Source: Actinacidiphila oryziradicis
GTDB taxonomy: Bacteria; Actinomycetota; Actinomycetes; Streptomycetales; Streptomycetaceae
Direction: 5' to 3'
Assembly (NCBI RefSeq): GCF_005047355.1
Contig: NZ_SUMC01000012.1
Span: 1 to 64,000, forward strand
DNA: 64,000 nt
Both the position numbers and the translations under genes were made by a program. The notes below the pieces were generated by a model. It was not told the origin of the DNA and did no database searches. It was given only the letters and a program-made list of their open reading frames with translations. Positions 36,973 through 45,743 of this stretch are shown one piece after another (within the stretch, counting starts at the first letter, position 1; every line of letters begins with the position of its first letter).

Positions 36973-37715
36973 CAGATGAAACAGCCGGGACGGGGCAGAC
37001 CGGTCGAAAGGCCGAACTGGCCCGGAATCTCGCAGTGGTCGAGAGGCGCATCGCCACCGCCTGCGCCGTCGCCGGTCGCAAGCGGGAGGAGGTGACCCTG
37101 ATCGTGGTCACCAAGACCTACCCCGCCGATGATGTGAGGATCCTCTCGGAACTCGGCGTCCGTCAGGTCGCGGAGAACCGTGACCAGGATGCCGCACCAA
37201 AGGCTGCCGAGTGCGCGGATTTGCCGTTGACTTGGCACTTTGTGGGTCAACTGCAGACCAACAAGGTACGCTCCGTGATCAGTTACGCCGGTATTGTGCA
37301 CTCTGTGGACCGGCTCCGGTTGGTCGATGCGCTCTCCGCCGGCGCGGTCCGGGCCGGGCGCGAGATCGGCGCCCTGGTCCAAGTGGCGCTCGACGCCGAG
37401 TCAGGAACGCGAAGCAGCAGGGGCGGAGCCGCCCCTGACACCGTCGGGGAGATCGCCGAAGCGATCGCGGCGGCGCCGGGGCTGCGGCTCGACGGCCTCA
37501 TGACCGTCGCGCCACTGGCCGGACCGTATGCGGGCCAACCCCGCGCTGCCTTCGATCGGCTGACGGAAATCTCATCCTTGCTGCGCGAGGCCCATCCTGC
37601 TGCGAACATGGTCTCGGCAGGGATGAGTGCGGACCTTGAGGACGCCATCGCGGCAGGGGCGACACATGTGCGTATCGGTAGCGCGGTACTCGGAGTCCGT
37701 CCCGGGCTCGGGTAA
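36969..37715 (+). CDS. ylmE: YggS/PROSC-family pyridoxal-phosphate homeostasis protein (YlmE)
   Basis: A 248-residue PLP-binding barrel. The PLP lysine lies in LIVVTKTYPADD, followed by GVRQVAENRDQDA, WHFVGQLQTNKV, HSVDRLRL and the phosphate loop SAGMSADLEDAIAAGATHVR. The family buffers PLP and affects amino-acid pools; it has no known wall reaction, yet it is constantly found next to ylmD and sepF. The GTG overlaps the ylmD stop. The frame upstream to 36675 is ylmD shadow. Confidence 0.93.
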   Translation: MTDETAGTGQTGRKAELARNLAVVERRIATACAVAGRKREEVTLIVVTKTYPADDVRILSELGVRQVAENRDQDAAPKAAECADLPLTWHFVGQLQTNKVRSVISYAGIVHSVDRLRLVDALSAGAVRAGREIGALVQVALDAESGTRSSRGGAAPDTVGEIAEAIAAAPGLRLDGLMTVAPLAGPYAGQPRAAFDRLTEISSLLREAHPAANMVSAGMSADLEDAIAAGATHVRIGSAVLGVRPGLG

Positions 37716-37811
37716 CGTCACCAAACAAGTCTGACCACAGCAAGGAATATGTTGTGGCGGTCGCCTCCCGAGGCGGCCGAGGATCACAACCCCGCTGAGA
37801 GGACGCAGAGC

Positions 37812-38408
37812 ATGGCCGGCGCGATGCGCAAGATGGCGGTCTACCTCGGCCTCGTGGAGGACGACGGGTACGACGGCCCGGGATTCGACCCCGACGACGA
37901 GTTCGAACCGGAGCCGGAGCCGGAGCGCCCTCGCCGGACTCACCAGCCGCCCCAACACCAGCCGCATCAGCTGCACCAGACGCCACAGGACGAACCAGCG
38001 CGGATCGCGCACGTGCCGATCGCCCCTCGAGAACCGCGGATCGCCCCAGTGGCATCCATCACACAAGAACGTCATAGCCTGGAGAAGAACGTACCGGTGA
38101 TCATGCCTAAGGTCGTGTCCGAACGAGAGCCGTACCGGATCACGACGCTCCACCCCCGGACGTACAACGAAGCCCGTACGATCGGGGAACACTTCCGAGA
38201 GGGAACCCCGGTGATCATGAATCTGACGGAGATGGACGACACGGACGCGAAGCGTCTTGTCGACTTCGCCGCCGGCCTGGTCTTCGGCCTCCACGGCAGT
38301 ATCGAGAGGGTGACGCAGAAGGTGTTCCTGCTGTCGCCTGCTAACGTCGATGTCACGGCGGAGGACAAGGCCCGTATCGCCGAGGGCGGGTTCTTCAATC
38401 AGAGCTGA
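37812..38408 (+). CDS. sepF: Cell-division protein SepF
   Basis: SepF anchors FtsZ to the membrane and bundles it. The 198-residue protein starts [15 protein letters not shown], an amphipathic membrane-binding helix, then an acidic and His/Gln/Pro-rich linker (about 20-85). The SepF domain covers about 105-190 with [56 protein letters not shown] and [13 protein letters not shown]. The ATG at 37812 is preferred; codons back to 37749 ([12 protein letters not shown]) do not look like the family. The gap from ylmE is 96 bases. Confidence 0.95.
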   Translation: MAGAMRKMAVYLGLVEDDGYDGPGFDPDDEFEPEPEPERPRRTHQPPQHQPHQLHQTPQDEPARIAHVPIAPREPRIAPVASITQERHSLEKNVPVIMPKVVSEREPYRITTLHPRTYNEARTIGEHFREGTPVIMNLTEMDDTDAKRLVDFAAGLVFGLHGSIERVTQKVFLLSPANVDVTAEDKARIAEGGFFNQS

Positions 38409-38478
38409 GTTACGCAAGTTGCGGCAAATCGGTCCAAAGGCCGATGAACGAGAACGAGCAGGGGAGAGGTAAGGCACG

Positions 38479-38766
38479 ATGAGCGTCGCACTGCAGGTGC
38501 TGTACATCGCGCTGATGTGCTTCCTGATCGTGCTGATCTTCCGGTTGGTGATGGACTACGTCTTCCAGTTCGCCCGCTCATGGCAGCCTGCTAAGCCGAT
38601 GGTTGTCATCCTGGAGGCCACCTACACTGTCACCGATCCGCCGCTCAAGCTTCTGCGGCGGTTCATTCCGCCGCTGCGTCTCGGGGGCGTGGCGCTCGAC
38701 CTGTCCTTCTTCGTATTGATGATCATCGTGTACGTCCTGATTAGCATTGTGCAGGGTGCGATGTGA
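38479..38766 (+). CDS. ylmG: YggT-family membrane protein (YlmG)
   Basis: A 95-residue protein with two membrane helices: VLYIALMCFLIVLIFRLVMD (about 6-25) and LSFFVLMIIVYVLISIVQGA (about 74-93). Between them lies the YggT motif TDPPLKLLRRFIPPLRLGGV. In bacteria and plastids such proteins are linked to division or nucleoid and chloroplast distribution. It stands between sepF and divIVA, its fixed place in actinobacteria, with GGGGAGAGG upstream. Confidence 0.93.
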   Translation: MSVALQVLYIALMCFLIVLIFRLVMDYVFQFARSWQPAKPMVVILEATYTVTDPPLKLLRRFIPPLRLGGVALDLSFFVLMIIVYVLISIVQGAM

Positions 38767-38812
38767 ACGATGCGGGCTCCCGATATGCCGACGATCACGT
38801 TGAGGTGAAGAG

Positions 38813-40063
38813 ATGCCGTTGACCCCCGAGGACGTTCGTAACAAGCAGTTCACGACCGTCCGCCTCCGAGAGGGCTATGACGAGGACGAGGTCGACGCCT
38901 TCCTCGACGAGGTAGAAGCCGAGCTGACCAGGCTCCTACGAGAAAACGAGGACCTGCGCGCGAAACTGGCCGCGGCCACCCGAGCCGCCGCCCAGAATCA
39001 GCAGCAGGGCATGCGCAAGCCCGACCAGCAGGATCGCGGCGGCGCTCCGGTGCCCGCTGCCATATCCGGCCCGCAGCCCGTACCGCCGCAGCAGATGGGC
39101 CCGCCCCAGCAGCAGGGCAGCGCCCTGCAGTTGCCGGCCGGTCCCAGCGCGATGGGCCAGGGCGGCCCTATGCAGCAGCAGGGCCCCGGTCCGATGGGCC
39201 AGGGCGGCCCCATGCAGCAGGGCCCGGGCCAGATGCAGCAGGGTCCCGGTCCGATGCAGCAGGGCGGCCCGATGGGCCAGGGCGGTCCCATGGGCCAAGG
39301 CGGTCCGATGGGCCAGGGTGGCCCGATGGGCGGCCCCATGCAGCAGGGCGGCCCCATGGGTCCCGGCCCGATGCAGCAGGGTGGCCCGATGGGTCATCAG
39401 GGCGGCCCGATGGGCGGACCCATGCAGCAGCAGGGTCCCGGCGGGGACAGCGCCGCACGCGTTCTTTCCCTTGCCCAGCAGACCGCCGACCAGGCGATCG
39501 CGGAGGCCCGTTCCGAGGCCAACAAGATCGTCGGCGAGGCGCGCAGCCGTGCCGAGGGACTTGAGCGTGACGCCCGGTCCAAGGCGGACGCCCTTGAGCG
39601 GGACGCCCAGGAGAAGCACCGCGTGGCCATGGGCTCGCTGGAGTCCGCCCGTGCCACGCTGGAGCGCAAGGTCGAGGATCTGCGCGGCTTCGAACGCGAG
39701 TACCGTACGCGTCTGAAGTCGTACCTGGAGAGCCAGCTCCGTCAGCTGGAGACCCAGGCCGACGATTCCCTCGCTCCTCCGCGCAGCGCTCCTCCGGCCC
39801 CCTCCCTGTCCTCCTCCACCATGGGCGGTTCCTCCTTCGGCAGCGGCATGGCCGCTGCCGGCGCAGGCACCATGGGCGGCGGTCAGTCCTACGGCGGCCA
39901 GAGCATCGGCCAGCAGGCCCCCGCGCCCACTTACGGCGGCCAGCAGCAGATGTCACCGGCCATGACCCAGCCCATGGCCCCGGTCCGCCCGCAGGGCCAG
40001 GTCCCCCTCCAGCAGGCGCCCACGCCCATGCGCGGGTTCCTCATCGACGAGGACGACAACTAG
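38813..40063 (+). CDS. divIVA: Polar growth protein DivIVA
   Basis: DivIVA marks hyphal tips and drives apical growth and branching; it is essential in Streptomyces. The N-terminal domain MPLTPEDVRNKQFTTVRLRE with EGYDEDEVDAFLDEVEAELT is the membrane-curvature sensing part and first coiled coil (to about 65). A very regular Met-Gly-Gln/Gln-Gln-Gly-Pro repeat runs from about 112 to 205, then a second coiled coil (about 217-310). The Gly/Gln/Pro tail ends in PMRGFLIDEDDN. The length of 416 residues is within the range for the genus. A strong hairpin follows 23 bases after the stop. Confidence 0.97.
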   Translation: MPLTPEDVRNKQFTTVRLREGYDEDEVDAFLDEVEAELTRLLRENEDLRAKLAAATRAAAQNQQQGMRKPDQQDRGGAPVPAAISGPQPVPPQQMGPPQQQGSALQLPAGPSAMGQGGPMQQQGPGPMGQGGPMQQGPGQMQQGPGPMQQGGPMGQGGPMGQGGPMGQGGPMGGPMQQGGPMGPGPMQQGGPMGHQGGPMGGPMQQQGPGGDSAARVLSLAQQTADQAIAEARSEANKIVGEARSRAEGLERDARSKADALERDAQEKHRVAMGSLESARATLERKVEDLRGFEREYRTRLKSYLESQLRQLETQADDSLAPPRSAPPAPSLSSSTMGGSSFGSGMAAAGAGTMGGGQSYGGQSIGQQAPAPTYGGQQQMSPAMTQPMAPVRPQGQVPLQQAPTPMRGFLIDEDDN

Positions 40064-40086
40064 CCTGCGGCAAGCACAGCACCACC

Positions 40087-40127
40087 AAGGGCCGGGCCCC
40101 GGGGGATTACCCCGGGGCCCGGCCCTT
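40087..40127 (+). terminator. Strong terminator after divIVA
   Basis: An 18-bp perfect stem (AAGGGCCGGGCCCCGGGG at 40087-40104 with 40110-40127) has a GATTA loop and ends in CTTT. It closes the division cluster. Confidence 0.9.
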
Positions 40128-40192
40128 TGCGGTTCCTTCCCCCCGTCCCGTGCAGGCCCCCGCCCGGGGGCGCGCTGGCGCGCGAGAGTGCC

Positions 40193-40388
40193 TGCGCATG
40201 GTGTGGTGCTGGGCACGTTTATCCCGCCGCGATGGCGAAGGCGGGGGACGATGTTTTCCGGCGGTGTCGATCTGGCCGTGCGGACGTGTTGGTGCGTGGT
40301 GTGGTACCGGGCACCTTTTCCCGCCGCGATGGTCAGAGACGGGACGGTGTTGTCCGGCGGTGTTGATCCGGCCGGGGCGTGGGCGCGT
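40193..40388. repeat. Two-copy tandem repeat of about 100 bp
   Basis: The unit starting TGCGCATGGTGTGGTGCTGG at 40193 recurs from 40293 as TGCGTGGTGTGGTACCGGGC. Shared blocks include TCCCGCCGCGATGG (as TCCCGCCGCGATGG at 40222 and the same core at 40319) and CCGGCGGTGT. Small indels shift the period from 100 to 96 bases. Frames crossing it on both strands are not convincing genes. It fills most of the 419-base gene-free stretch between divIVA and ileS, the remainder being two terminators. Confidence 0.75.
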
Positions 40389-40406
40389 TGCGGGCGCAGC
40401 CGCGCC

Positions 40407-40438
40407 GGGACCGGGGCCAGGAATCTGGCCCCGGTCCC
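40407..40438 (-). terminator. ileS terminator hairpin
   Basis: A perfect 14-bp stem (GGGACCGGGGCCAG, 40407-40420, with 40425-40438) has the loop GAAT. It lies 45 bases beyond the ileS stop on the minus strand. Confidence 0.85.
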
Positions 40439-40482
40439 TCGGCGGGTGGGCGGGTGGGTGGGGGAAGGCCCGGCGCCGGGGG

Positions 40483-43400
40483 CTAACCGTGCTTGCGGAG
40501 CCGGAAGGTGAGGCCGAGGGTGTCGTCCGTGAAGGCGGCACCGTAGGCGTCGCTGCCGGGACCTTCCGAGAAGTCGAGGGCGAGGACCTCGTCCGCGACC
40601 AGCACCGAGTGCTCGCCCAGTGCGGCGGAGAGCTCGGGGTCCGTGGACTCCCAGCGCAGCGCGATGCGGTCGGCGACGTCGAGGCCGGAGTTCTTGCGGG
40701 CCTCCTGGATGAGGCGGATCGCGTCACGGGCGAGGCCGGCCCGGCGCAGGGCGGGGGTGATCTCCAGGTCGAGGGCGACGGTCGCGCCGGAGTCGGACGC
40801 GACGGACCAACCCTCGCGCGGGGTCTCGGTGATGATGACCTCGTCGGCGGAGAGGGCGACGGTCTCGCCGTCCACCACGACGGAAGCCGAACCGTCGCGC
40901 AGCGCCGCCGACAGCGTGGCGGCATCCGCTTCGGCGATGGTCTTCGCCACGGCCTGGACGCCCTTGCCGAAGCGCTTGCCGAGGGCACGGAAATTGGCCT
41001 TGGCCGTGGTGTCCACCAGCGAGCCGCCGACCTCGCTCAGCGAGGCGAGCTCGCTGACATTCAGCTCCTCGGCGATCTGGCCCCGCAGCTCCGCGCCCAG
41101 CGACTCGAACCCCGCGGCCGCGACCAGCGCACGCGACAGCGGCTGGCGGGTCTTGACGCCGGACTCGGCGCGGGTCGCCCGGCCGAGCTCCACCAGGCGG
41201 CGGACAAGTGCCATCTGGGCGGAGAGATCCGGGTTGATCAGCGCCTCGTCGGCGGTCGGCCACGACGACAGATGGACGGACTCCGGCGCTTCCGCTGTGA
41301 CCGGCACGACCAGGTCCTGCCAGACCCGCTCCGTGATGAACGGCACCAGCGGCGCGAGCAGCCGGGTGACCGTCTCCAGCACCTCGTGCAGCGTCCGCAG
41401 CGCCGCCGCGTCGCCCTGCCAGAATCGGCGGCGCGACCGGCGCACGTACCAGTTGGACAGGTCGTCCACAAAGGCGGAGAGCAGCTTTCCGGCCCGCTGG
41501 GTGTCGTACGACTCCAGGGAGGCGGTGACATCCCGTACGAGCGTGTGGAGCTCGCCCAGCAGCCAGCGGTCCAGCAGCGGCCGGTCCGCCGGAAGCGGGT
41601 CGGCCGCGCTGGGCGCCCACTGCGACGTACGGGCGTAGAGCGCCTGGAAGGCGACCGTGTTCCAGTACGTGAGGAGGGTCTTGCGGACGACCTCCTGGAT
41701 GGTGCCGTGGCCGACCCGCCGGGCCGCCCAGGGCGAGCCGCCGGCGGCCATGAACCAGCGCACCGCGTCGGCGCCGTGCTGTTCCATCAACGGGATGGGC
41801 TGCAGGATGTTGCCCAGATGCTTGGACATCTTCCGGCCGTCCTCGGCGAGGATGTGCCCCAGGCAGACCACGTTCTCGTACGCGTTCCGGTCGAAGACCA
41901 CCGTGCCGACAGCCATCAGGGTGTAGAACCACCCACGCGTCTGGTCGATCGCCTCGGAGATGAACTGCGCGGGGTAGCTGCGCTCGAAGACCTCCTTGTT
42001 GTGGTACGGGTAGCCCCACTGGGCGAACGGCATCGACCCGGAGTCGTACCAGGCGTCGATGACCTCGGGCACCCGGACGGCCTCGGCGGAGCACTGCGGG
42101 CAGTCGAAGGTCACCGCGTCGATATAGGGGCGATGCGGGTCCAGGCCGCTCTGGTCGGTGCCGGTGAGCTCCGTCAGCTCGGCCAGCGAGCCGACAACAG
42201 TGAGGTGGTTCTCCTCACAGCGCCAGATCGGCAGCGGGGTGCCCCAGTAGCGGTTGCGGGAGAGCGCCCAGTCGACGTTGTTGTTCAGCCAGTCGCCGAA
42301 GCGGCCGTGCTTGACCGATTCCGGGTACCAGTTGGTGCGCTCGTTCTCGCGGAGCAGAGCGTCCTTGACGGCGGTGGTGCGGATGTACCAGGACGGCTGC
42401 GCGTAGTAGAGCAGCGCGGTGTGGCAGCGCCAGCAGTGCGGGTAGCTGTGCTCGTACGGCAGGTGCTTGAAGAGCACGCCGCGCGCCTGGAGGTCGGCGA
42501 CGAGCTTCTCGTCGGCCTTCTTGAAGAACTCGCCGCCGACCAGGCCGACGGTCTCCTCGAAGGTGCCGTCCGGGCGGACCGGGTTGACCACCGGCAGGCC
42601 GTAGGCGCGGCAGGTCCTGAGGTCGTCCTCACCGAAGGCAGGGGACTGGTGGACCAGACCGGTGCCGTCCTCGGTGGTGACGTACTCGGCGTTGACGACA
42701 TAGTGCGCGTCCGGGATCTCTACCAGCGAGAAGGGCCGCTCGTACTTCCAGCGCTCCATCTCCCGGCCGCTGAAGCTCTGGCCAGTGGTGGTCCAACCCT
42801 CACCGAGGGCCTTGCCGACCAGCGGCTCGGCGACGACCAGCTTCTCCTCGCCGTTGGTCGCGACGACATAGGTGACGTCCGGGTGGGCGGCGACGGCGGT
42901 GTTGGACACCAGGGTCCACGGGGTCGTCGTCCAGACCAGCAGCGCCGCCTCGCCTGCCAGCGGGCCTGAGGTCAGCGGGAAACGGACGAAGACCGACGGA
43001 TCGACGATCGTCTCATAGCCCTGCGCCAGCTCGTGGTCCGACAGGCCGGTGCCGCAGCGCGGACACCACGGCGCGACGCGGTGGTCCTGGGTCAGCAGTC
43101 CCTTGTCGAAGATCTGCTTCAGCGACCACCAGACGCTTTCGATGTACTCCGGGTCCATGGTCCGGTAGGCGTCGTCAAGGTCGACCCAATAGCCCATCCG
43201 GGTGGTGAGCTCGGCGAAGGCGTCGGTGTGGCGGGTGACGGATTCGCGGCACTTCGCATTGAATTCGGCGATGCCGTACGCCTCGATGTCCTTCTTGCCG
43301 GAGAAGCCCAGCTCCTTCTCCACGGCGAGCTCCACCGGCAGACCGTGGCAGTCCCAGCCGGCCTTACGGGTGACATGGAAGCCCTGCATGGTCTTGAAGC

Positions 43401-43617
43401 GCGGGAAGACGTCCTTGAAGACCCGGGCCTCGATGTGGTGCGCCCCCGGCATGCCATTGGCGGTCGGCGGGCCCTCGTAGAAGACCCATTCGGGCCTGCC
43501 CTGGGACTGCTCCAGGGAACGGGCGAAGATCTTCTGCTCGTTCCAGCTATTGAGCACGTCATGCTCGAGCGCGGGCAGATCGACCTGTGCGGGTACCTGG
43601 CGGTACTGCGGCGTCAT
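40483..43617 (-). CDS. ileS: Isoleucyl-tRNA synthetase
   Basis: A 1044-residue class Ia synthetase charging tRNA-Ile. The HIGH-like motif is GPPTANGMPGAHHIEAR, and the second site is DGRKMSKHLGN. The editing domain contains LLVWTTTPWTLVSNTAVAAH. The size and motif variants place it in the long, eukaryote-like IleRS type found in many actinobacteria, a group often little affected by mupirocin; that is family knowledge, not shown here. The ATG at 43617 (M-T-P-Q-Y-R) has GGAGG 8 bases upstream; 28 earlier open codons belong to the T-box leader. Control by uncharged tRNA-Ile is expected. Confidence 0.97.
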   Translation of the reverse strand: MTPQYRQVPAQVDLPALEHDVLNSWNEQKIFARSLEQSQGRPEWVFYEGPPTANGMPGAHHIEARVFKDVFPRFKTMQGFHVTRKAGWDCHGLPVELAVEKELGFSGKKDIEAYGIAEFNAKCRESVTRHTDAFAELTTRMGYWVDLDDAYRTMDPEYIESVWWSLKQIFDKGLLTQDHRVAPWCPRCGTGLSDHELAQGYETIVDPSVFVRFPLTSGPLAGEAALLVWTTTPWTLVSNTAVAAHPDVTYVVATNGEEKLVVAEPLVGKALGEGWTTTGQSFSGREMERWKYERPFSLVEIPDAHYVVNAEYVTTEDGTGLVHQSPAFGEDDLRTCRAYGLPVVNPVRPDGTFEETVGLVGGEFFKKADEKLVADLQARGVLFKHLPYEHSYPHCWRCHTALLYYAQPSWYIRTTAVKDALLRENERTNWYPESVKHGRFGDWLNNNVDWALSRNRYWGTPLPIWRCEENHLTVVGSLAELTELTGTDQSGLDPHRPYIDAVTFDCPQCSAEAVRVPEVIDAWYDSGSMPFAQWGYPYHNKEVFERSYPAQFISEAIDQTRGWFYTLMAVGTVVFDRNAYENVVCLGHILAEDGRKMSKHLGNILQPIPLMEQHGADAVRWFMAAGGSPWAARRVGHGTIQEVVRKTLLTYWNTVAFQALYARTSQWAPSAADPLPADRPLLDRWLLGELHTLVRDVTASLESYDTQRAGKLLSAFVDDLSNWYVRRSRRRFWQGDAAALRTLHEVLETVTRLLAPLVPFITERVWQDLVVPVTAEAPESVHLSSWPTADEALINPDLSAQMALVRRLVELGRATRAESGVKTRQPLSRALVAAAGFESLGAELRGQIAEELNVSELASLSEVGGSLVDTTAKANFRALGKRFGKGVQAVAKTIAEADAATLSAALRDGSASVVVDGETVALSADEVIITETPREGWSVASDSGATVALDLEITPALRRAGLARDAIRLIQEARKNSGLDVADRIALRWESTDPELSAALGEHSVLVADEVLALDFSEGPGSDAYGAAFTDDTLGLTFRLRKHG

Positions 43618-43621
43618 CGGT

Positions 43622-43895
43622 GGGGCCTCCGGCGGACGTATAACTGCTTCCGACGGAGGGACGAGAGCCGGTGCGCTGCCGCGCCGCTCCCGCGGTACCA
43701 CCCTCCTTGGCTGCGGACGGGCTCGTCCGCAACCCCCTCATTGGGGCCGCGCTGCCGGTTCTACCAGCCGTACGGCGATACGGCCTTCTTCCGGCGGCTC
43801 CGGGGTGATCTTCACGTCGCGCACACCCCCGGGCTTCCACCGTCCCCGGGTCGCTCTCGGCTGCGTGCGGCGCTACTCGTCCCCATCCATGCCTG
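43622..43895 (-). ncRNA. T-box riboswitch (tRNA-Ile) in the ileS leader
   Basis: The minus strand shows a stem I with GGGGACGAGTAG, an AGAGCGA internal bulge and the distal GGTGGAAGCCCG. The specifier region GTGAAGATCACC carries ATC, an isoleucine codon, at 43807-43809. The T-box AGGGTGGTACCGCGG is at 43690-43704, where TGG pairs with the tRNA acceptor end. No terminator with a T-run follows; instead the GGAGG ribosome site (close to 43625-43630) can be sequestered, so control is likely at translation, as described for actinobacterial ileS T-boxes. Ends are approximate. Confidence 0.93.
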
Positions 43896-44124
43896 TCGCT
43901 GCGCCCAGTGTACGGGGGTGCCGGCGGCACTGTCGGCCCGTTTTCCGCCGCCCGGGAACTGCCGGCCGGGAGTGACCCGAATGGCCCGGTACCCCCGGCC
44001 CTACCGGTAAGTACCGGCATACCTGGCGGTGAGCTGGGCACAACGGATGCAGACCTGTCTCCCGAGCGGGCCTGGCGGGCGAATCAGGCGGCGTGCCCCG
44101 TTGCCGCGGGTCCGGAGTCGATTT

Positions 44125-44140
44125 ATCGTTCCGGAACGAT
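44125..44140. promoter_or_regulatory. 16-bp perfect palindrome before the TraR-type gene
   Basis: ATCGTTCCGGAACGAT is fully symmetric and stands 38 bases before the ATG at 44179, with AATATG 18 bases after it as the only AT-rich -10-like piece. It is a good candidate operator for the TraR/DksA-type gene. The rest of the 280-base gap up to the T-box has no other clear signal. Confidence 0.5.
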
Positions 44141-44178
44141 TCGCGAGCAAGATCACAATATGTGAAGGGGCCGCGGCC

Positions 44179-45000
44179 ATGGTGGCGAAGAAGAGGACGG
44201 CGACAGCCGTCACGAACGCGCGGGCGACTGCCAAGAAGGCGTCCGCGCTCGCCGCGAAGGCCGCCAGGGCGCCTGCGGCGGCCAACGACAAGGCGGTCCC
44301 CGCCGCGCAGCCCGCAGGAGCGGAGAACCAAGCGGCCCTGGCCAAGAAGACAGCCCCGGCCAAGAAGACAGCCCCGGCCAAGAAGACACCGGCTCCGGCC
44401 GAGAAGACGGCGGAGCCAGCCGCCGGAAAAGCCGAGAAGGCCGCCGCACCCGCGGCAGCGCATCGCACCGCCAAGAAGACCGCGGCCAACAAGGACGCCG
44501 TCGCGAAGAAGATTGGAGCTAAGAAGGTGGCAGCGAAGAAGACGGTGGCCGGGACGGCCGCCCCTGTGGAGCCGGGGATTCCGACAGCGCGCGCGGCGGC
44601 CGCGCCGGAGGAGCTGGCCGTACGGCCTGGTGAGGAGCCATGGACCGCCGAGGAGGTGGAGGAGGCGCGAACCGGACTGCATGACGAGGTGCTGCGGTTG
44701 CGCGCGGAGATCGCGGCTTCCCAGGCCGCTGTGGCGGGCCTGCTGCGGGACTCCGGCGACGGGGCCGGCGACGACCAGGCCGACACCGGCACCAAGAACA
44801 TCACCCGCGAGCACGAGATGTCGCTGGCGGCGAACGCCCGCGAGATGCAGATCCAGACCGAGCACGCGCTGGAACGGCTGGCGGCGGGCACGTACGGATT
44901 GTGCGAATCGTGCGGGAACGCGATCGGGAAGGCGCGGATGCAAGCGTTCCCGAGGGCCACGCTCTGCGTGGAGTGCAAGCAGAAACAGGAGCGCCGCTGA
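44179..45000 (+). CDS. TraR/DksA zinc-finger protein with histone H1-like Lys/Ala tail
   Basis: A 273-residue two-part protein. Residues 1 to about 135 are Ala, Lys and Pro in AAKK/PAKKT repeats, resembling histone H1 tails; tandem 18-bp units underlie [14 protein letters not shown]. After a linker, a coiled-coil stretch (about 155-240) leads to the DksA/TraR four-cysteine zinc finger [15 protein letters not shown] with LCVECKQKQ. DksA-like proteins bind RNA polymerase's secondary channel; the basic tail should bind DNA. The ATG at 44179 has GAAGGGG upstream, and the frame reaching back to 44029 is discounted. It is followed by lspA after 52 bases. Confidence 0.85.
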   Translation: MVAKKRTATAVTNARATAKKASALAAKAARAPAAANDKAVPAAQPAGAENQAALAKKTAPAKKTAPAKKTPAPAEKTAEPAAGKAEKAAAPAAAHRTAKKTAANKDAVAKKIGAKKVAAKKTVAGTAAPVEPGIPTARAAAAPEELAVRPGEEPWTAEEVEEARTGLHDEVLRLRAEIAASQAAVAGLLRDSGDGAGDDQADTGTKNITREHEMSLAANAREMQIQTEHALERLAAGTYGLCESCGNAIGKARMQAFPRATLCVECKQKQERR

Positions 45001-45052
45001 CCCGCCCGTACGTGTGTGCCGTAACCTCGTCCTCGTCAGGAAGGGACGCACA

Positions 45053-45610
45053 ATGGCGAACGCGGAGAGCGTGGAGAGCACCATCGGTACGCAGGAAGAC
45101 GAGCCGCCCGTCATCACCCGGAACGGGACGCGGCGGATCCCGGTGCTGGTCGGGGTGGCGGCGCTGGCGTACGTCCTGGACCTGCTCAGCAAGATCTGGG
45201 TGGTGACCAGTCTGGAGGGCCGCGCGCCGATCGATGTGATCGGCAGCTACCTGCGGCTGGAAGCGATCCGCAACGGGGGCGCCGCCTTCGGCTTCGGGCA
45301 GGGGATGACCATCGTCTTCACGATCATCGCGGCCTCGGTGATCGTCGTGATCGCCCGGCTGGCACGGAAGCTGTACAGCCTGCCCTGGGCGATCGCGCTC
45401 GGACTGCTGCTCGGCGGGGCGTTCGGCAATCTCACGGACCGGGTCTTCCGTGCGCCCGGCTTCCTGCAGGGCCATGTCGTGGACTTCATCGCGCCGTCCC
45501 ATTTCGCGGTCTTCAACCTTGCCGACTCGGCGATCGTCTGCGGCGGCATACTCATCGTGCTGCTCTCCTTCCGCGGCCTGGACCCCGACGGGACGATGCA
45601 CAAGGACTGA
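45053..45610 (+). CDS. lspA: Lipoprotein signal peptidase LspA
   Basis: LspA cleaves prolipoprotein signal peptides after lipidation. The 185-residue protein has four membrane helices. Motifs are [27 protein letters not shown] with one catalytic Asp, and [20 protein letters not shown] with the second. The N-terminal 30 residues are a hydrophilic extension. The ATG at 45053 has AGGAAGGGACG upstream; the frame upstream to 44093 is shadow of the TraR-type gene. Confidence 0.95.
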   Translation: MANAESVESTIGTQEDEPPVITRNGTRRIPVLVGVAALAYVLDLLSKIWVVTSLEGRAPIDVIGSYLRLEAIRNGGAAFGFGQGMTIVFTIIAASVIVVIARLARKLYSLPWAIALGLLLGGAFGNLTDRVFRAPGFLQGHVVDFIAPSHFAVFNLADSAIVCGGILIVLLSFRGLDPDGTMHKD

Positions 45611-45743
45611 GCGCCGGGGTGTGCTGCCGGCCGGCGAATGGGCGCAAGGGGGGCGCGGCGTCGCGGGCCGGGGGCCGTCGTCCGGCCGCGCTGTCGTCGT
45701 CCGGTCCGAGCCGTCCGCGGTGTCCGGCATACTCGTACTGGTG

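Noticed and set aside
37415..37436. AGGGGCGGAGCCGCCCCT palindrome inside ylmE as an inserted repeat
   Set aside because: The encoded S-R-G-G-A-A-P stretch fits the usual length of the family at this position, so no insertion is implied.
40150..42969. 939-codon plus-strand ORF opposite ileS
   Set aside because: It is the antisense shadow of ileS; no domain is recognisable and it starts inside a non-coding tandem repeat.
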